From NCBI GenBank assembly GCA_046757965.1, contig JBHHZI010000069.1, forward strand, positions 1-15,967: a stretch of DNA of 15,967 bases, in the 5' to 3' direction. Both the position numbers and the translations under genes were made by a program. The notes under the pieces are model-generated. The model had not been told where the DNA came from. It worked only from the letters and a program-made list of their open reading frames with translations, and made no database searches. Positions within the stretch are counted from its first letter, which is position 1, and each line of letters opens with the position of its first letter. The DNA is from JBHHZI01 sp046757965. GTDB taxonomy: Bacteria; Acidobacteriota; Polarisedimenticolia; SMYD01. Below are positions 1 to 8,253 of this stretch, piece after piece.

Positions 1-1
1 C

Positions 2-748
2 GGCGGGTGTTCCGGCGACGATGAGGCGCTGTGGCGCGCCGCCGGGACGGAAGTGGTGCGGCTCATCGACGACCCCGAGGCGAACGCACTCTCCGCGCAG
101 CCCGAGGAGGTGGCCCGGCTGGTGGGCAATCTCCTGGACCTGGATGGCGACGAGACGGGTGCCGGGTGGATCACCTGGTCCGATGGCACGACTCGCCCGG
201 TGACGAGCATGGAAGATCTCGTGGCCATCCTGGGCGATCTCCAGCGCGCCGAGGGGCATCTTCCCGATCTCTCGAACCATCCTTTCCCAGCGCTTCTCTC
301 CGGAACAGCGGAGACCGCCTTCGATCAGGGTCTGTGCCGACGCCTCCCGGCCCTGGTCGACGCGTCGACACCGCTCGCGGTCCCGTTCGATCCCGGTGCG
401 ACTCCTGCGGCCGTCACGGTGCTCGACCGGCCGGTCTCGATCACGCCGGAGAGCGTCGTGCGTGGAGCCGGACTGCTCCTCGTCCGGAACGACCTCTTCC
501 TGCCCGCCGGTGCCCGGCTGGAGTGGCGCGGAGCCCTGGTCCTGGCCGGCGGGCGGATCCTCGGCCCGGGTCGCGTCGACCTGGTCGGCGGCCTGATCGA
601 CCTGGGTGGTCGGCCGGCGGGCGAGCCCGGCCTTTCCCTGCAGGCGACCCGGTGGAAGATCGTCGCCGATGTCGCGGTCTGGAAGGCTGCCTGGCGCCCC
701 GCCGGGACGGTCGTGACCGGCCAGTGGGACCCGGATCCGGTCCGGTGA
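2..748 (+). CDS. PilX-like minor pilin/pilus accessory protein, C-terminal part (5' truncated)
   Basis: The reading frame is open to the left edge of the window, so only the last 248 residues are visible and the true start lies upstream. The first internal ATG (position 53) is not needed as a start. The visible part has no membrane segment. Residues about 155-205 form short alternating hydrophobic strands rich in Gly and Leu (GAGLLLVRNDLFLPAGARL, then GALVLAGGRILGPGRVDLVGG). This layered pattern is common in the C-terminal half of PilX-type pilus-assembly proteins, where a hydrophobic N-terminal pilin helix is followed by polymer-like beta layers. The protein ends about 165 bases before pilB. 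A role as minor pilin or pilus-tip/priming component is inferred from this pattern and from the neighbours. The decisive N-terminal prepilin motif is outside the window, so another surface or cell-envelope protein is possible. Confidence 0.5.
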   Translation, partial: GGCSGDDEALWRAAGTEVVRLIDDPEANALSAQPEEVARLVGNLLDLDGDETGAGWITWSDGTTRPVTSMEDLVAILGDLQRAEGHLPDLSNHPFPALLSGTAETAFDQGLCRRLPALVDASTPLAVPFDPGATPAAVTVLDRPVSITPESVVRGAGLLLVRNDLFLPAGARLEWRGALVLAGGRILGPGRVDLVGGLIDLGGRPAGEPGLSLQATRWKIVADVAVWKAAWRPAGTVVTGQWDPDPVR

Positions 749-801
749 AGCTCCGTGGCCGGTCCCGCGGGAGAACGCAGGCCGCTTCTCGTCCCGGAAA
801 C

Positions 802-830
802 TTGATCCCCCCCAGGGCCAAACCCATATT
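802..830 (+). promoter_or_regulatory. Candidate sigma70-type promoter for the pilB operon
   Basis: TTGATC (802-807) and CATATT (825-830) are separated by 17 bases, the optimal spacing. Each box matches 4 of 6 consensus positions. They lie in a locally AT-richer stretch of an otherwise GC-rich gap between the truncated first gene and pilB. Transcription would begin near 837, giving a leader of about 75 bases. This is a weak match found by eye and could be chance. Confidence 0.3.
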
Positions 831-864
831 GAAGACTGGTCTCGTCAGGGGGGAAACGCGCGGG

Positions 865-882
865 GGGCCTGTGCAGAGGCCC
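865..882 (+). other. Small hairpin in the pilB leader
   Basis: GGGCCT (865-870) and AGGCCC (877-882) are perfect reverse complements around a six-base loop. The hairpin ends 17 bases before the AAGGGG ribosome binding site of pilB. It could affect translation or mRNA stability, but a 6-bp GC stem is not rare in DNA of this composition. Confidence 0.3.
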
Positions 883-912
883 TGGCGCAGTTTTCGCGCA
901 AGGGGTGTATGC

Positions 913-2631
913 ATGGCCGTCAAGCTGGGCTGGATGCTCGTCAACGCCAACATCATCACAGAGTCCCAGCTCGAGGAGACGCTCGAATACCAGAAGGTCA
1001 ATGGTGGCAAGCTTGGCTTCAACCTGGTCAAGCTGGGGTGCTGCACCGAGGAGGAGATCACCCAGTGCCTCTCGCAGCAGTACGGCGTGCCGAGCATCAA
1101 CCTCCGTCACTTCGAGGTCGACGATGAGGTGTGCAAGCTGATCCCGGCCGAGGTGTCGCAGAAGTACATGATCATGCCGGTCTCCCGGACAGGCGCGACC
1201 CTGACCATCGCCATGGTGGACCCCACCAACGTGTTCGCCATGGACGACATCAAGTTCATGACAGGCTACAACGTCGAGCCGGTGGTGGCCTCGGAGATGG
1301 CCATCAAGGAGACCATCGAGAAGTACTACGGCTCGAGCCACGCCCTCGAGTTGAAGAAGGTCATGGACGAGATGAGCGCGTCCAACTCCGCCGAGGAACT
1401 GGAGGTCCTCGATGAGGAGGAGGATCTCGACCTTCGCACTCTCGAACAGGCCTCGGAAGAAGCGCCCGTCGTCAAGCTGGTGAACATCATCCTGACCGAT
1501 TCGATCAAGCGAGGCGCGTCGGACATCCACATCGAGCCTTACGAGAAGGATTTCCGGGTTCGTTTTCGTATTGACGGCGTGCTCTACGAGATCATGCACC
1601 CGCCGATCAAGCTCCGCGATGCCATCCTGTCACGCATGAAGATCATGGCGAAGCTGGACATCTCGGAGAAGCGGCTCCCTCAGGATGGTCGCATCAAGAT
1701 CAAGATGAAGCTCTCCGGCAGGAACAAGGAGATGGACTACCGAGTCTCGGTGCTGCCCACCCTGTACGGCGAGAAGATCGTGCTGCGCCTTCTCGACAAG
1801 GACAACCTCGTCCTGGACATGACCGGCCTTGGCTTCGAGCCCGAATCCCTCGAGAAGTTCGAGCGGGCCATCTTTCGCCCGTACGGGATGGTGCTCGTGA
1901 CCGGCCCGACAGGCTCGGGAAAAACGAACACACTCTACTCCGCCATCAGCACCGTGAACACGCCCGAGACCAACATCATGACGGCCGAGGATCCCGTCGA
2001 GTTCAACCTACACGGCATCAACCAGGTGCAGATGAAGGACTCGATCGGCCTGACGTTTGCCGCCGCCCTGCGGTCGTTCCTGCGGCAGGACCCGAACATC
2101 GTGCTGGTGGGAGAGATCCGGGACTTCGAGACGGCGGAGATCGCCGTCAAGGCCGCCCTGACCGGACACCTGGTGCTGTCCACTCTGCATACCAATGACG
2201 CGCCCTCGACGATCAACCGCCTGATGAACATGGGGATCGAGCCATTTCTCGTGTCGACCTCGGTTCACCTCATCTGTGCGCAGCGGCTGGTCCGGAAGGT
2301 GTGCACTGGCTGTCAGGAACCGGTTGCGATGCCACAGAAGGCCATGGTCGATATCGGATTCTCCGAGGACGAGGTGTCACAGGTCAATCTGGTGAAGGGG
2401 GCCGGCTGTCCCACCTGCAACAACACCGGGTACAAGGGCCGGATCGGTCTCTACGAGGTGATGGAGGTGTCCTCCGCACTGCGCGAGATGATTCTCTGCG
2501 GCGCCTCGGCTCTCGAGCTCCGCAAGCAGGCCTCCGACGAGGGCATGATCACACTCCGTCAGAGCGGGCTGCGCAAGATCAAGGCCGGGATCACCACCGT
2601 GGAAGAGGTCGTCCGGGAAACGGTTCAGTAG
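913..2631 (+). CDS. pilB: Type IV pilus extension ATPase PilB
   Basis: PilB is the cytoplasmic hexameric ATPase that powers pilin addition at the inner-membrane platform PilC. The frame is open far upstream, but ATG 913 is chosen because AAGGGG lies 7 bases before it and the protein then begins at the conserved N-terminal domain. The result is 572 residues, normal for PilB. Residues 1-150 form an MshEN/T2SSE-N domain (LGWMLVNANIITESQL, then a second LGFNLVKLG unit), a fold that binds cyclic di-GMP in some PilB/MshE proteins. A charged linker at about 155-180 leads to the ATPase core: Walker A GPTGSGKT at 331-338, Walker B-type VLVGEIRD with the catalytic-region Glu at 401, and the His box STLHTND at 423-429. 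A tetracysteine zinc site (C464, C467, C499, C502) is typical of PilB/GspE and absent from PilT. GspE of type II secretion is the alternative, but pilT next door favours PilB. Confidence 0.95.
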   Translation: MAVKLGWMLVNANIITESQLEETLEYQKVNGGKLGFNLVKLGCCTEEEITQCLSQQYGVPSINLRHFEVDDEVCKLIPAEVSQKYMIMPVSRTGATLTIAMVDPTNVFAMDDIKFMTGYNVEPVVASEMAIKETIEKYYGSSHALELKKVMDEMSASNSAEELEVLDEEEDLDLRTLEQASEEAPVVKLVNIILTDSIKRGASDIHIEPYEKDFRVRFRIDGVLYEIMHPPIKLRDAILSRMKIMAKLDISEKRLPQDGRIKIKMKLSGRNKEMDYRVSVLPTLYGEKIVLRLLDKDNLVLDMTGLGFEPESLEKFERAIFRPYGMVLVTGPTGSGKTNTLYSAISTVNTPETNIMTAEDPVEFNLHGINQVQMKDSIGLTFAAALRSFLRQDPNIVLVGEIRDFETAEIAVKAALTGHLVLSTLHTNDAPSTINRLMNMGIEPFLVSTSVHLICAQRLVRKVCTGCQEPVAMPQKAMVDIGFSEDEVSQVNLVKGAGCPTCNNTGYKGRIGLYEVMEVSSALREMILCGASALELRKQASDEGMITLRQSGLRKIKAGITTVEEVVRETVQ

Positions 2632-2659
2632 CTGCTCGTCCGAAGGAGAGGTCAAACAC

Positions 2660-3787
2660 ATGGCAGTCTCGCTGCATCAATTGCTGAAGACCCTCGTCGA
2701 GCAGGGGGGAACGGACCTGCACATCACGACCAACTCACCGCCCCAGGTGCGGATCAACGGGCGGCTCGTGCCGCTCCAGTTGCCGCCGATGTCGGCTCCG
2801 GAGACCAAGCAGTTGATCTACTCCGTCCTGACCGACAACCAGAAGCACCGATTCGAGGAGACCCTCGAGCTGGACCTGTCCTTCGGCGTGAAGGGGCTGG
2901 CGCGGTTTCGTGCCAACGTCTTCTATCAACGTGGGGCTGTCTGTGCGGCGTTCCGCACCATTCCCTGGGAGATCAAGACGTTCAAGGAACTCGGTCTTCC
3001 CGCCCTGGTCGAGGGCCTGTGCGACAAGCCGCGTGGTCTGGTCCTGGTCACCGGACCCACCGGCTCGGGCAAATCAACCACCCTGGCGGCCATGCTGGAC
3101 AGGATCAACGGCGCTCGCAACAGTCACATCGTGACCATCGAGGACCCGGTCGAGTTCCTGCATTCCCACAAGAAATGCATCGTGAATCAGCGAGAGCTGC
3201 ACGCCGACACCCTGTCATTTCCCAATGCTCTCCGCTCGGTCCTCCGGCAGGATCCCGATGTCGTGCTCATCGGTGAGATGCGCGACCTGGAGACGATCGA
3301 GTCGGCTCTGAGGATCGCGGAGACCGGGCACCTGACATTTGCCACTCTGCATACCAACTCGACGGTCCAGACCATCAACCGCATCATCGATGTGTTTCCC
3401 TCGCACCAGCAGGCTCAGGTGAGAGCGCAGCTTTCCTTCGTGCTGGAGGGAGTTCTCTGTCAGACACTTCTGCCGATGCAGAACCGGTCGGGTCGTGTGC
3501 TGGCCCTGGAGATCATGACTCCCAATCCCGCCATCCGGAACCTGATCCGGGAAGACAAGATCCACCAGATCTATTCGATCATGCAGACGGGCCAGGCGAA
3601 ATTCGGCATGCAGACCTTCAATCAGTGCCTGTCTTCACTGTACTTCAAGAAGAAGATCAGTCTCGAGCTGGCCCTGGCGACGTCATCGTTGCCCGAGGAA
3701 TTGCAGGACATGATCAATCGAGGGGCGGGACTCGTCTATGAGAGTCACGCTGTTGCGAAGAAGCCGGGTCGTCGAACGCGCAGGTGA
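2660..3787 (+). CDS. pilT: Type IV pilus retraction ATPase PilT
   Basis: PilT is the cytoplasmic hexameric ATPase that drives pilus disassembly, giving twitching motility and retraction force. The ATG at 2660 has AAGGAGAGG 8 bases upstream and follows the pilB stop by 28 bases, so the two are very likely co-transcribed. The 375 residues match PilT length. The short N-terminal PAS-like domain is followed by Walker A GPTGSGKS (132-139), the Asp box IEDPVEF, Walker B VLIGEMRD (Glu 206) and His box ATLHTNS (228-234). The C-terminal AIRNLIRED motif (291-299), needed for retraction in studied PilT proteins, is present, and the PilB-type zinc cysteines are absent. Together these separate it from PilB and GspE. 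The PilT paralogue PilU is the main alternative, but this is the only retraction ATPase seen here and it has every PilT signature. The last codons run into a GTGA overlap with a possible upstream start of pilC. Confidence 0.95.
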   Translation: MAVSLHQLLKTLVEQGGTDLHITTNSPPQVRINGRLVPLQLPPMSAPETKQLIYSVLTDNQKHRFEETLELDLSFGVKGLARFRANVFYQRGAVCAAFRTIPWEIKTFKELGLPALVEGLCDKPRGLVLVTGPTGSGKSTTLAAMLDRINGARNSHIVTIEDPVEFLHSHKKCIVNQRELHADTLSFPNALRSVLRQDPDVVLIGEMRDLETIESALRIAETGHLTFATLHTNSTVQTINRIIDVFPSHQQAQVRAQLSFVLEGVLCQTLLPMQNRSGRVLALEIMTPNPAIRNLIREDKIHQIYSIMQTGQAKFGMQTFNQCLSSLYFKKKISLELALATSSLPEELQDMINRGAGLVYESHAVAKKPGRRTRR

Positions 3788-3815
3788 CCGACAGCCGGTC
3801 CCGGGGCCGGAAGTC

Positions 3816-3822
3816 AAGGAGG
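3816..3822 (+). promoter_or_regulatory. Ribosome binding site that fixes the pilC start
   Basis: AAGGAGG lies 9 bases before ATG 3832. The frame can also be read from GTG 3784, which overlaps the pilT stop as GTGA, but that start would add 16 basic, Arg/Ser-rich residues not typical of PilC. The strong site and the usual MPTYSWKG-type N terminus argue for ATG 3832. Confidence 0.75.
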
Positions 3823-3831
3823 AACGATCTC

Positions 3832-5034
3832 ATGCCGACCTACTCGTGGAAAGGGCGAAGCGCCGCCGGAGTTGTTCAGGAGGGCGTACTGTCCGCCGAG
3901 AGCAAGGAGGCGCTGGTCGCCACCCTGAGGAAGCAACAGATCCTGGTCACGGGTGTCACCGAGAAGGGGAAGGAGTTCTCCTTGCCCAAGTTCGGGGGTG
4001 GCGTCAAGCAGAAGGAGATCGCGATCTTCACGCGCCAGTTCAGCGTCATGATCGACGCTGGTCTGCCTCTGGTCCAGTGTCTGGAGATCCTGGGGTCCCA
4101 GCAGAACAACCGCGTCTTCAAGAAGACGCTTCTCCAGGTCCGCCAGGATGTCGAAGCCGGGATGTCGCTGGCCGATTCTCTGCGCAAGCATCCGAAGGTG
4201 TTCACCGACCTGTACGCCAACATGGTTGCCGCCGGTGAGACCGGCGGTATTCTCGACACCATCCTCCAGCGTCTGTCGATGTACATCGAGAAGATCGTGA
4301 AGCTGCGTTCAGCGGTCCGCTCGGCGTCGATCTATCCGGCCGCCGTGATCACCATCGCGGTGGGTGTCGTGACTCTGATCCTGTGGAGGGTCATCCCGAC
4401 GTTCGCGACGCTGTTCGAGGGCCTCGGAGCGGAACTGCCGCTGCCCACGCGGGTCACCATCGCCGTGTCCCGCTTCCTCGGGCGGTGGATGCCGCTTCTC
4501 GTCCTGGGTCTGGGGCTCCTGGTGTTCGCCATCCACCGCTATCACAAGACCGAGCAGGGGCGTCGTCGAATCGACGGGTTGACCCTGCGCATTCCGGTTG
4601 TCGGCAACTTGCTGCGCAAGATCGCCGTGGCCCGCTTCTGCCGGACACTTTCCACCCTGGTCTCATCCGGTGTTCCGATCCTGGAAGGACTCGAGATCAC
4701 CGCGAAGACCTCCGGCAATGCCGTGGTCGAGGATGCGATCATGGCGACACGCAAGAGCGTCGAGGAAGGAAACAATCTGGCGAACCCGCTGACTGCATCC
4801 GACGTGTTCCCCTCGATGGTGACGCAGATGATCAACGTCGGTGAGCAGACCGGTGCTCTCGACACGATGCTGTCGAAGATCGCCGACTTCTACGAGGACG
4901 AGGTCGACGAGGCGGTGGATAATCTGCTTGCTCTGCTCGAACCCGTGATGATAGTGTTTCTGGGGACGATCATCGGTGGTATCGTCATCTCGATGTACAT
5001 GCCGCTGTTCACGCTGATCAGCAAGATCGGCTGA
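3832..5034 (+). CDS. pilC: Type IV pilus inner-membrane platform protein PilC
   Basis: PilC (GspF family) is the polytopic inner-membrane protein on which PilB and PilT act to insert or remove pilins. The 400-residue product has the expected layout. It begins with PTYSWKGRSAAG and an N-terminal cytoplasmic region, followed by a first T2SSF domain at about 65-190 containing FTRQFSVMIDAGLPL and AAGETGG. Membrane segments lie at about 168-190 and 219-236. A second T2SSF domain spans about 265-390, with the repeated pattern FCRTLSTLVSSGVPILEGL and NVGEQTGALD, and the final membrane segment is at 368-396. The internal duplication is characteristic of the family. The gene follows pilT by 44 bases and has a strong ribosome binding site. 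GspF of a type II secretion system has the same fold, but the pilT neighbour and the pilins support a pilus role. Confidence 0.95.
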   Translation: MPTYSWKGRSAAGVVQEGVLSAESKEALVATLRKQQILVTGVTEKGKEFSLPKFGGGVKQKEIAIFTRQFSVMIDAGLPLVQCLEILGSQQNNRVFKKTLLQVRQDVEAGMSLADSLRKHPKVFTDLYANMVAAGETGGILDTILQRLSMYIEKIVKLRSAVRSASIYPAAVITIAVGVVTLILWRVIPTFATLFEGLGAELPLPTRVTIAVSRFLGRWMPLLVLGLGLLVFAIHRYHKTEQGRRRIDGLTLRIPVVGNLLRKIAVARFCRTLSTLVSSGVPILEGLEITAKTSGNAVVEDAIMATRKSVEEGNNLANPLTASDVFPSMVTQMINVGEQTGALDTMLSKIADFYEDEVDEAVDNLLALLEPVMIVFLGTIIGGIVISMYMPLFTLISKIG

Positions 5035-5072
5035 CGGGCGTCACGAACTCTCAGGAGATGCCGGACGCCCGT
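5034..5072 (+). other. Inverted repeat at the end of pilC
   Basis: ACGGGCGT (5034-5041, starting on the last base of the pilC stop) and ACGCCCGT (5065-5072) are perfect 8-bp complements with a 23-base loop. No T-tract follows, so this is not a convincing intrinsic terminator. It could slow transcription or protect the pilBTC message, separating motor from regulator genes. A 9-bp direct repeat, GATCGCCGG, follows at 5079-5087 and 5099-5107. Confidence 0.3.
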
Positions 5073-5137
5073 TCGCGAGATCGCCGGGCGGGTGTCCGGA
5101 TCGCCGGTTCGTCGGGAACCCGGAAGACGCGGGCCGC

Positions 5138-6832
5138 ATGAGCGATACCCTTCACAAGATTCGCCTGCTCATGGTGGTCCGGGTGGTCGCCGTGACCGCC
5201 CTGCTGACCGCCGCTTTTCTCGTGGAGCTGTGGTCTCAGCCGACACGCTCGCTCACCCCCCTCTATGTCCTCACGGCGGCGACGTACGTTCTCACCATCA
5301 TCTATGCTCTGATGTACCCGGCCCTGAAGGATCGGGCGGCGTTCATCTACATTCAGCTCGTCGGCGACGTGGTGACGAGTTCCGCGTTCGTCTACATCAC
5401 AGGTGGTGTGTCCAGTCCGTTCTCGTTTCTCTACGTCCCCGTGATCATCGCCGGCGGGATGCTTCTGTATCGCCGCGGAGCCTTCACCATCGCAGCCTGC
5501 TCCTGCGTGGCCTACGGGCTTCTCACCATGCTCATGGTGTACGAGGTCCTGCCGTCCTATCCGCCGGGCTCCTTCACGGCCTCCCAGGCCGAGATCAACC
5601 GCGCGAGCTTCTCCCTCCTCGCGCACTGTCTCGGTTTCACTCTCGTCGCCGCGCTCGCCTCCACGCTGTCGGAGAGCCTGCGTCGGACGGGCGAGGAACT
5701 CGGGGAGACCCGGGACGACCTGGAGGACCTGCAGGCGTTCAACTCGCGCATCATCGACTCGGTGAACTCGGGGCTGGTGACGGCCGACGGCGCGGGACGG
5801 ATCACGTTTCTCAATCGCGCCGCCCGGGAGATCACTGGGCTGGCCGAGAACGTGGTCCGGGGGCAGCCGCTGGCAGCCGTCTTCTCGTTGCCGCCGATGT
5901 TCATGGAGGAGTTGCGAGGGACTCTCGCCCGGGAGCGCCGCCATCGCTTCGAGGTGGACTTCGTGGTCGGTGCCGATGTGGTGCGCTGCCTGGGATTCAC
6001 GGCCGGAGTCCTGCGGGACAAGGGCGATCGCCCCATCGGGTACATCTTCACCTTCCAGGATCTGACGGAGATCAAGGCGCTGGAGAGCCAGGTGCTCTTC
6101 CGGGAGCGCATGTCGGCGGTCGGCGAGATGGCCGCCGGCATGGCCCACGAGTTGCGAAACCCCCTGGCGTCGGTGTCGGGGTCCGTGCAGGTGCTGAAGG
6201 GGTCACTTCCGGAGGACGGGTCCGGTTCGCGGGAACTGCTCGACATCATCCGACGCGAATCGTTGCGCCTGGATCAGGTCCTGAAGGACTTCCTTGACTT
6301 CGCTCGACCGCGTCCGTTCGAGCCCCGGCAGACCGATCTGGTGGCCCTGGTGAAGGAACTGGCGCGCCTGCTGGAGAACTCCCGCGAATGCCGCCCGGAT
6401 CACAGGATCGTGCTGACCTTCGGCGCGCCGGTTCTCGAGTGTGAGGTCGACGTCAATCGCATGAAGCAGGTGTTCTGGAACCTGGCGCGCAACGCGTTAC
6501 ATGCCATGTCGGAGGGTGGCTGCTTGACCATCGGTGCGTCACCTGGCGCGCCGGATCAGGCGGTCCTCACGTTCTCGGACACGGGCCGCGGCATGACAGG
6601 GGTCGAGGTGCGGGAGTTCTTCCGGCCGTTCCGGTCCGGGACAGACGGCGGGACCGGGCTGGGAACGGCCATCGTCTACCGGATCATCGAGGAGCATCAC
6701 GGACAGGTCGATGTGAACTCCGCGCCAGGCGCCGGGACGTGCGTGACGATCAGGGTCCCGACACATGTGAACCGGGAGGATGGCATCGATGGGGAGGAAC
6801 CGTGGCGGACGTCCAGCCAACGCGCGTCCTGA
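5138..6832 (+). CDS. pilS: Sensor histidine kinase PilS
   Basis: PilS is the membrane sensor kinase that controls PilR; in Pseudomonas it senses pilin in the inner membrane. ATG 5138 has only a modest GGAAG site upstream. The 564-residue protein starts with about six membrane segments (residues 10-180), including GGVSSPFSFLYVPVI at 89-103, a stretch typical of PilS N termini. A short helical linker leads to a PAS domain at about 200-310 (IIDSVNSGLVTADGAGRI). The HisKA domain holds the phosphoacceptor His 337 in MAHELRNPL. The ATPase domain has the N box (FWNLARNALHAM, Asn 448 and Asn 452), G1 DTGRGM (481-486) and G2 GTGLG (505-509), so it should be active. It is 103 bases from pilC, and its last 31 bases overlap the start of pilR, indicating coupled expression. 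An NtrB-like kinase is the general alternative, but the N-terminal region and context favour PilS. Confidence 0.9.
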   Translation: MSDTLHKIRLLMVVRVVAVTALLTAAFLVELWSQPTRSLTPLYVLTAATYVLTIIYALMYPALKDRAAFIYIQLVGDVVTSSAFVYITGGVSSPFSFLYVPVIIAGGMLLYRRGAFTIAACSCVAYGLLTMLMVYEVLPSYPPGSFTASQAEINRASFSLLAHCLGFTLVAALASTLSESLRRTGEELGETRDDLEDLQAFNSRIIDSVNSGLVTADGAGRITFLNRAAREITGLAENVVRGQPLAAVFSLPPMFMEELRGTLARERRHRFEVDFVVGADVVRCLGFTAGVLRDKGDRPIGYIFTFQDLTEIKALESQVLFRERMSAVGEMAAGMAHELRNPLASVSGSVQVLKGSLPEDGSGSRELLDIIRRESLRLDQVLKDFLDFARPRPFEPRQTDLVALVKELARLLENSRECRPDHRIVLTFGAPVLECEVDVNRMKQVFWNLARNALHAMSEGGCLTIGASPGAPDQAVLTFSDTGRGMTGVEVREFFRPFRSGTDGGTGLGTAIVYRIIEEHHGQVDVNSAPGAGTCVTIRVPTHVNREDGIDGEEPWRTSSQRAS

Positions 6833-8253
6833 TCGTTGACGACGAGAAGTCGATGCGCGACCTTCTCGCCATCGCCCTGGAGCCCGACGGGCACCGGGTG
6901 AGCACGGTGCCCTCCGTGGTCGATGCGCGCCGGGCGATGGCGAAGGAGCCGTTCGATCTCGTGGTGTCGGACATCGCCATGCCGGGAGAATCCGGCATCG
7001 ATCTCCTCGAGGAGATCCGTGGCGACGACCCGGAGCTGCCGGTGATCCTGATCACGGCATACGCGTCGATGGAGGCCGCGAAGCGGGCCTTCTCGCTGGG
7101 CGTGTTTGATTGCATCGACAAGGGGGCCAGCTTCAGTGTCGAGGAGTTTCGCGCCACCGTGCGCAATGCCATCGACTCCCGCCAGACCCGTGAGGAGAAT
7201 CGCCGCCTGAGGAAGCAACTCATCTCCCGCCACGGCCCCGGGTCCCTCGTGGCCAACTCCGACGCGATGCGATCTGTCGCCGAGCTGATCGAGAGGGTGG
7301 CGCCCACCACGTCCACCGTGTTGATCAGTGGCGAGAGCGGCACGGGCAAGGAGGTCGTGGCGCGAACCATCCATTACTCGAGCCCGCGTGCGAAGTCGGC
7401 GTTCGTGTCCATCAACTGCGGTGCCCTTCCCCAGTCCCTGCTGGAGAGCGAACTGTTCGGCCATGTGAAGGGCGCCTTCACCGGTGCTGTCGCCGCGAAG
7501 AAGGGGCTCTTCGAGGTGGCGAGTGACGGGACGGTGTTTCTCGACGAGATCGGGGAGATGCCGGCGGAGGCTCAGGTGCGGCTCCTGCGGGTCCTCCAGG
7601 AAAAGACCGTGCGGCCCGTCGGGGGGACGCGCGAGATTCCGGCCAACGCCCGGGTGCTCGCCGCCACCAACGCCGACCTGCCGGCGAAGGTGGCGGAGAA
7701 GGCGTTCCGGGAAGACCTTTTCTACCGGATCAATGTCATCGCCGTGGCCCTTCCGCCGCTGCGCGAGCGACGCGCGGACATAGCGGAGCTCGCGGAGACG
7801 TTCGTTCGGCGCTATGCCGGAGAGAGCGGCAAGTCGGTTTCCGGGTTCTCTCCCGAGTGCCTGCGCGCCCTCGAAGCGTATTCATGGCCGGGCAATGTGC
7901 GAGAACTCGAGAACTCCGTGCAGCGCGCCCTGGCCCTGACAACCGGCCCGCGCATCGAACGCGAGGCGCTTCCTCCCGAGGTCACGGCGACGCCCGGGCC
8001 CGGGGCCGCCCGGGTCCCGCCCATCGGCGGCGAAGCCGCCGGTCTGCCTGCCGGCCATCGTCTCGACGAGTACCTGGAGTCGGTGAAGGCGTCGATCATG
8101 CAGCAGGCGCTGGAGGAATCGGGGTACGTGCAGGTCGAGGCCGCACGCCGACTCGGCATGACCTTCCGCTCGTTCCGGTACTTCGCCAAGCAGTTCAAGC
8201 TCGATGTCCGGAGACCCGAGCCGGGCGCCAGGAACCGCGGGACCGGGCGGTGA
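6802..8253 (+). CDS. pilR: Sigma54-dependent response regulator PilR
   Basis: PilR is the NtrC-family activator of pilin transcription with sigma54 RNA polymerase. GTG 6802 is chosen over the longer frame from GTG 6739 because GGGGAGG sits just upstream and the receiver domain then begins at once (TRVLIVDDEKSMRD). The product has 483 residues. The receiver domain (about 7-125) has phosphoacceptor Asp 57 in VVSDIAMPG and ends in the PilR-like DKGASFSVEEF. The AAA+ domain (about 148-380) carries Walker A GESGTGKE (177-184), an intact sigma54-contact loop GAFTGA (224-229), Walker B VFLDEIGEM (Asp 248, Glu 249) and SWPGNVRELEN. A Fis-type helix-turn-helix is at about 443-464 (VQVEAARRLGMTFRSFRYF). 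The start overlaps pilS by 31 bases. Its likely target in this window is the sigma54 promoter before the first pilin gene. Confidence 0.92.
   Translation: MADVQPTRVLIVDDEKSMRDLLAIALEPDGHRVSTVPSVVDARRAMAKEPFDLVVSDIAMPGESGIDLLEEIRGDDPELPVILITAYASMEAAKRAFSLGVFDCIDKGASFSVEEFRATVRNAIDSRQTREENRRLRKQLISRHGPGSLVANSDAMRSVAELIERVAPTTSTVLISGESGTGKEVVARTIHYSSPRAKSAFVSINCGALPQSLLESELFGHVKGAFTGAVAAKKGLFEVASDGTVFLDEIGEMPAEAQVRLLRVLQEKTVRPVGGTREIPANARVLAATNADLPAKVAEKAFREDLFYRINVIAVALPPLRERRADIAELAETFVRRYAGESGKSVSGFSPECLRALEAYSWPGNVRELENSVQRALALTTGPRIEREALPPEVTATPGPGAARVPPIGGEAAGLPAGHRLDEYLESVKASIMQQALEESGYVQVEAARRLGMTFRSFRYFAKQFKLDVRRPEPGARNRGTGR

Noticed and set aside
883..898. Sigma54-like sequence TGGCGCAGTTTTCGCG just before pilB
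   Set aside because: It keeps GG and GC at the right spacing but misses other consensus bases, and the transcript would start only about 5 bases before the pilB ATG, after its ribosome binding site.
31..912. Upstream extension of the pilB reading frame to position 31
   Set aside because: The extension is Arg/Gly/Pro-rich, overlaps the truncated first gene in another frame and has no PilB similarity; ATG 913 has a ribosome binding site.
325..1599. Minus-strand open frame of 424 codons opposite pilB
   Set aside because: It is an antisense shadow of the first gene and pilB, with no recognisable domain.
3784..3831. GTG 3784 as the pilC start (GTGA overlap with the pilT stop)
   Set aside because: It adds a basic Ser/Arg tail not seen in PilC, and ATG 3832 has a strong ribosome binding site.
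6739..6801. Longer pilR start at GTG 6739
   Set aside because: The added residues are not part of a receiver domain and lie wholly inside pilS; GTG 6802 follows GGGGAGG and starts at the receiver domain.
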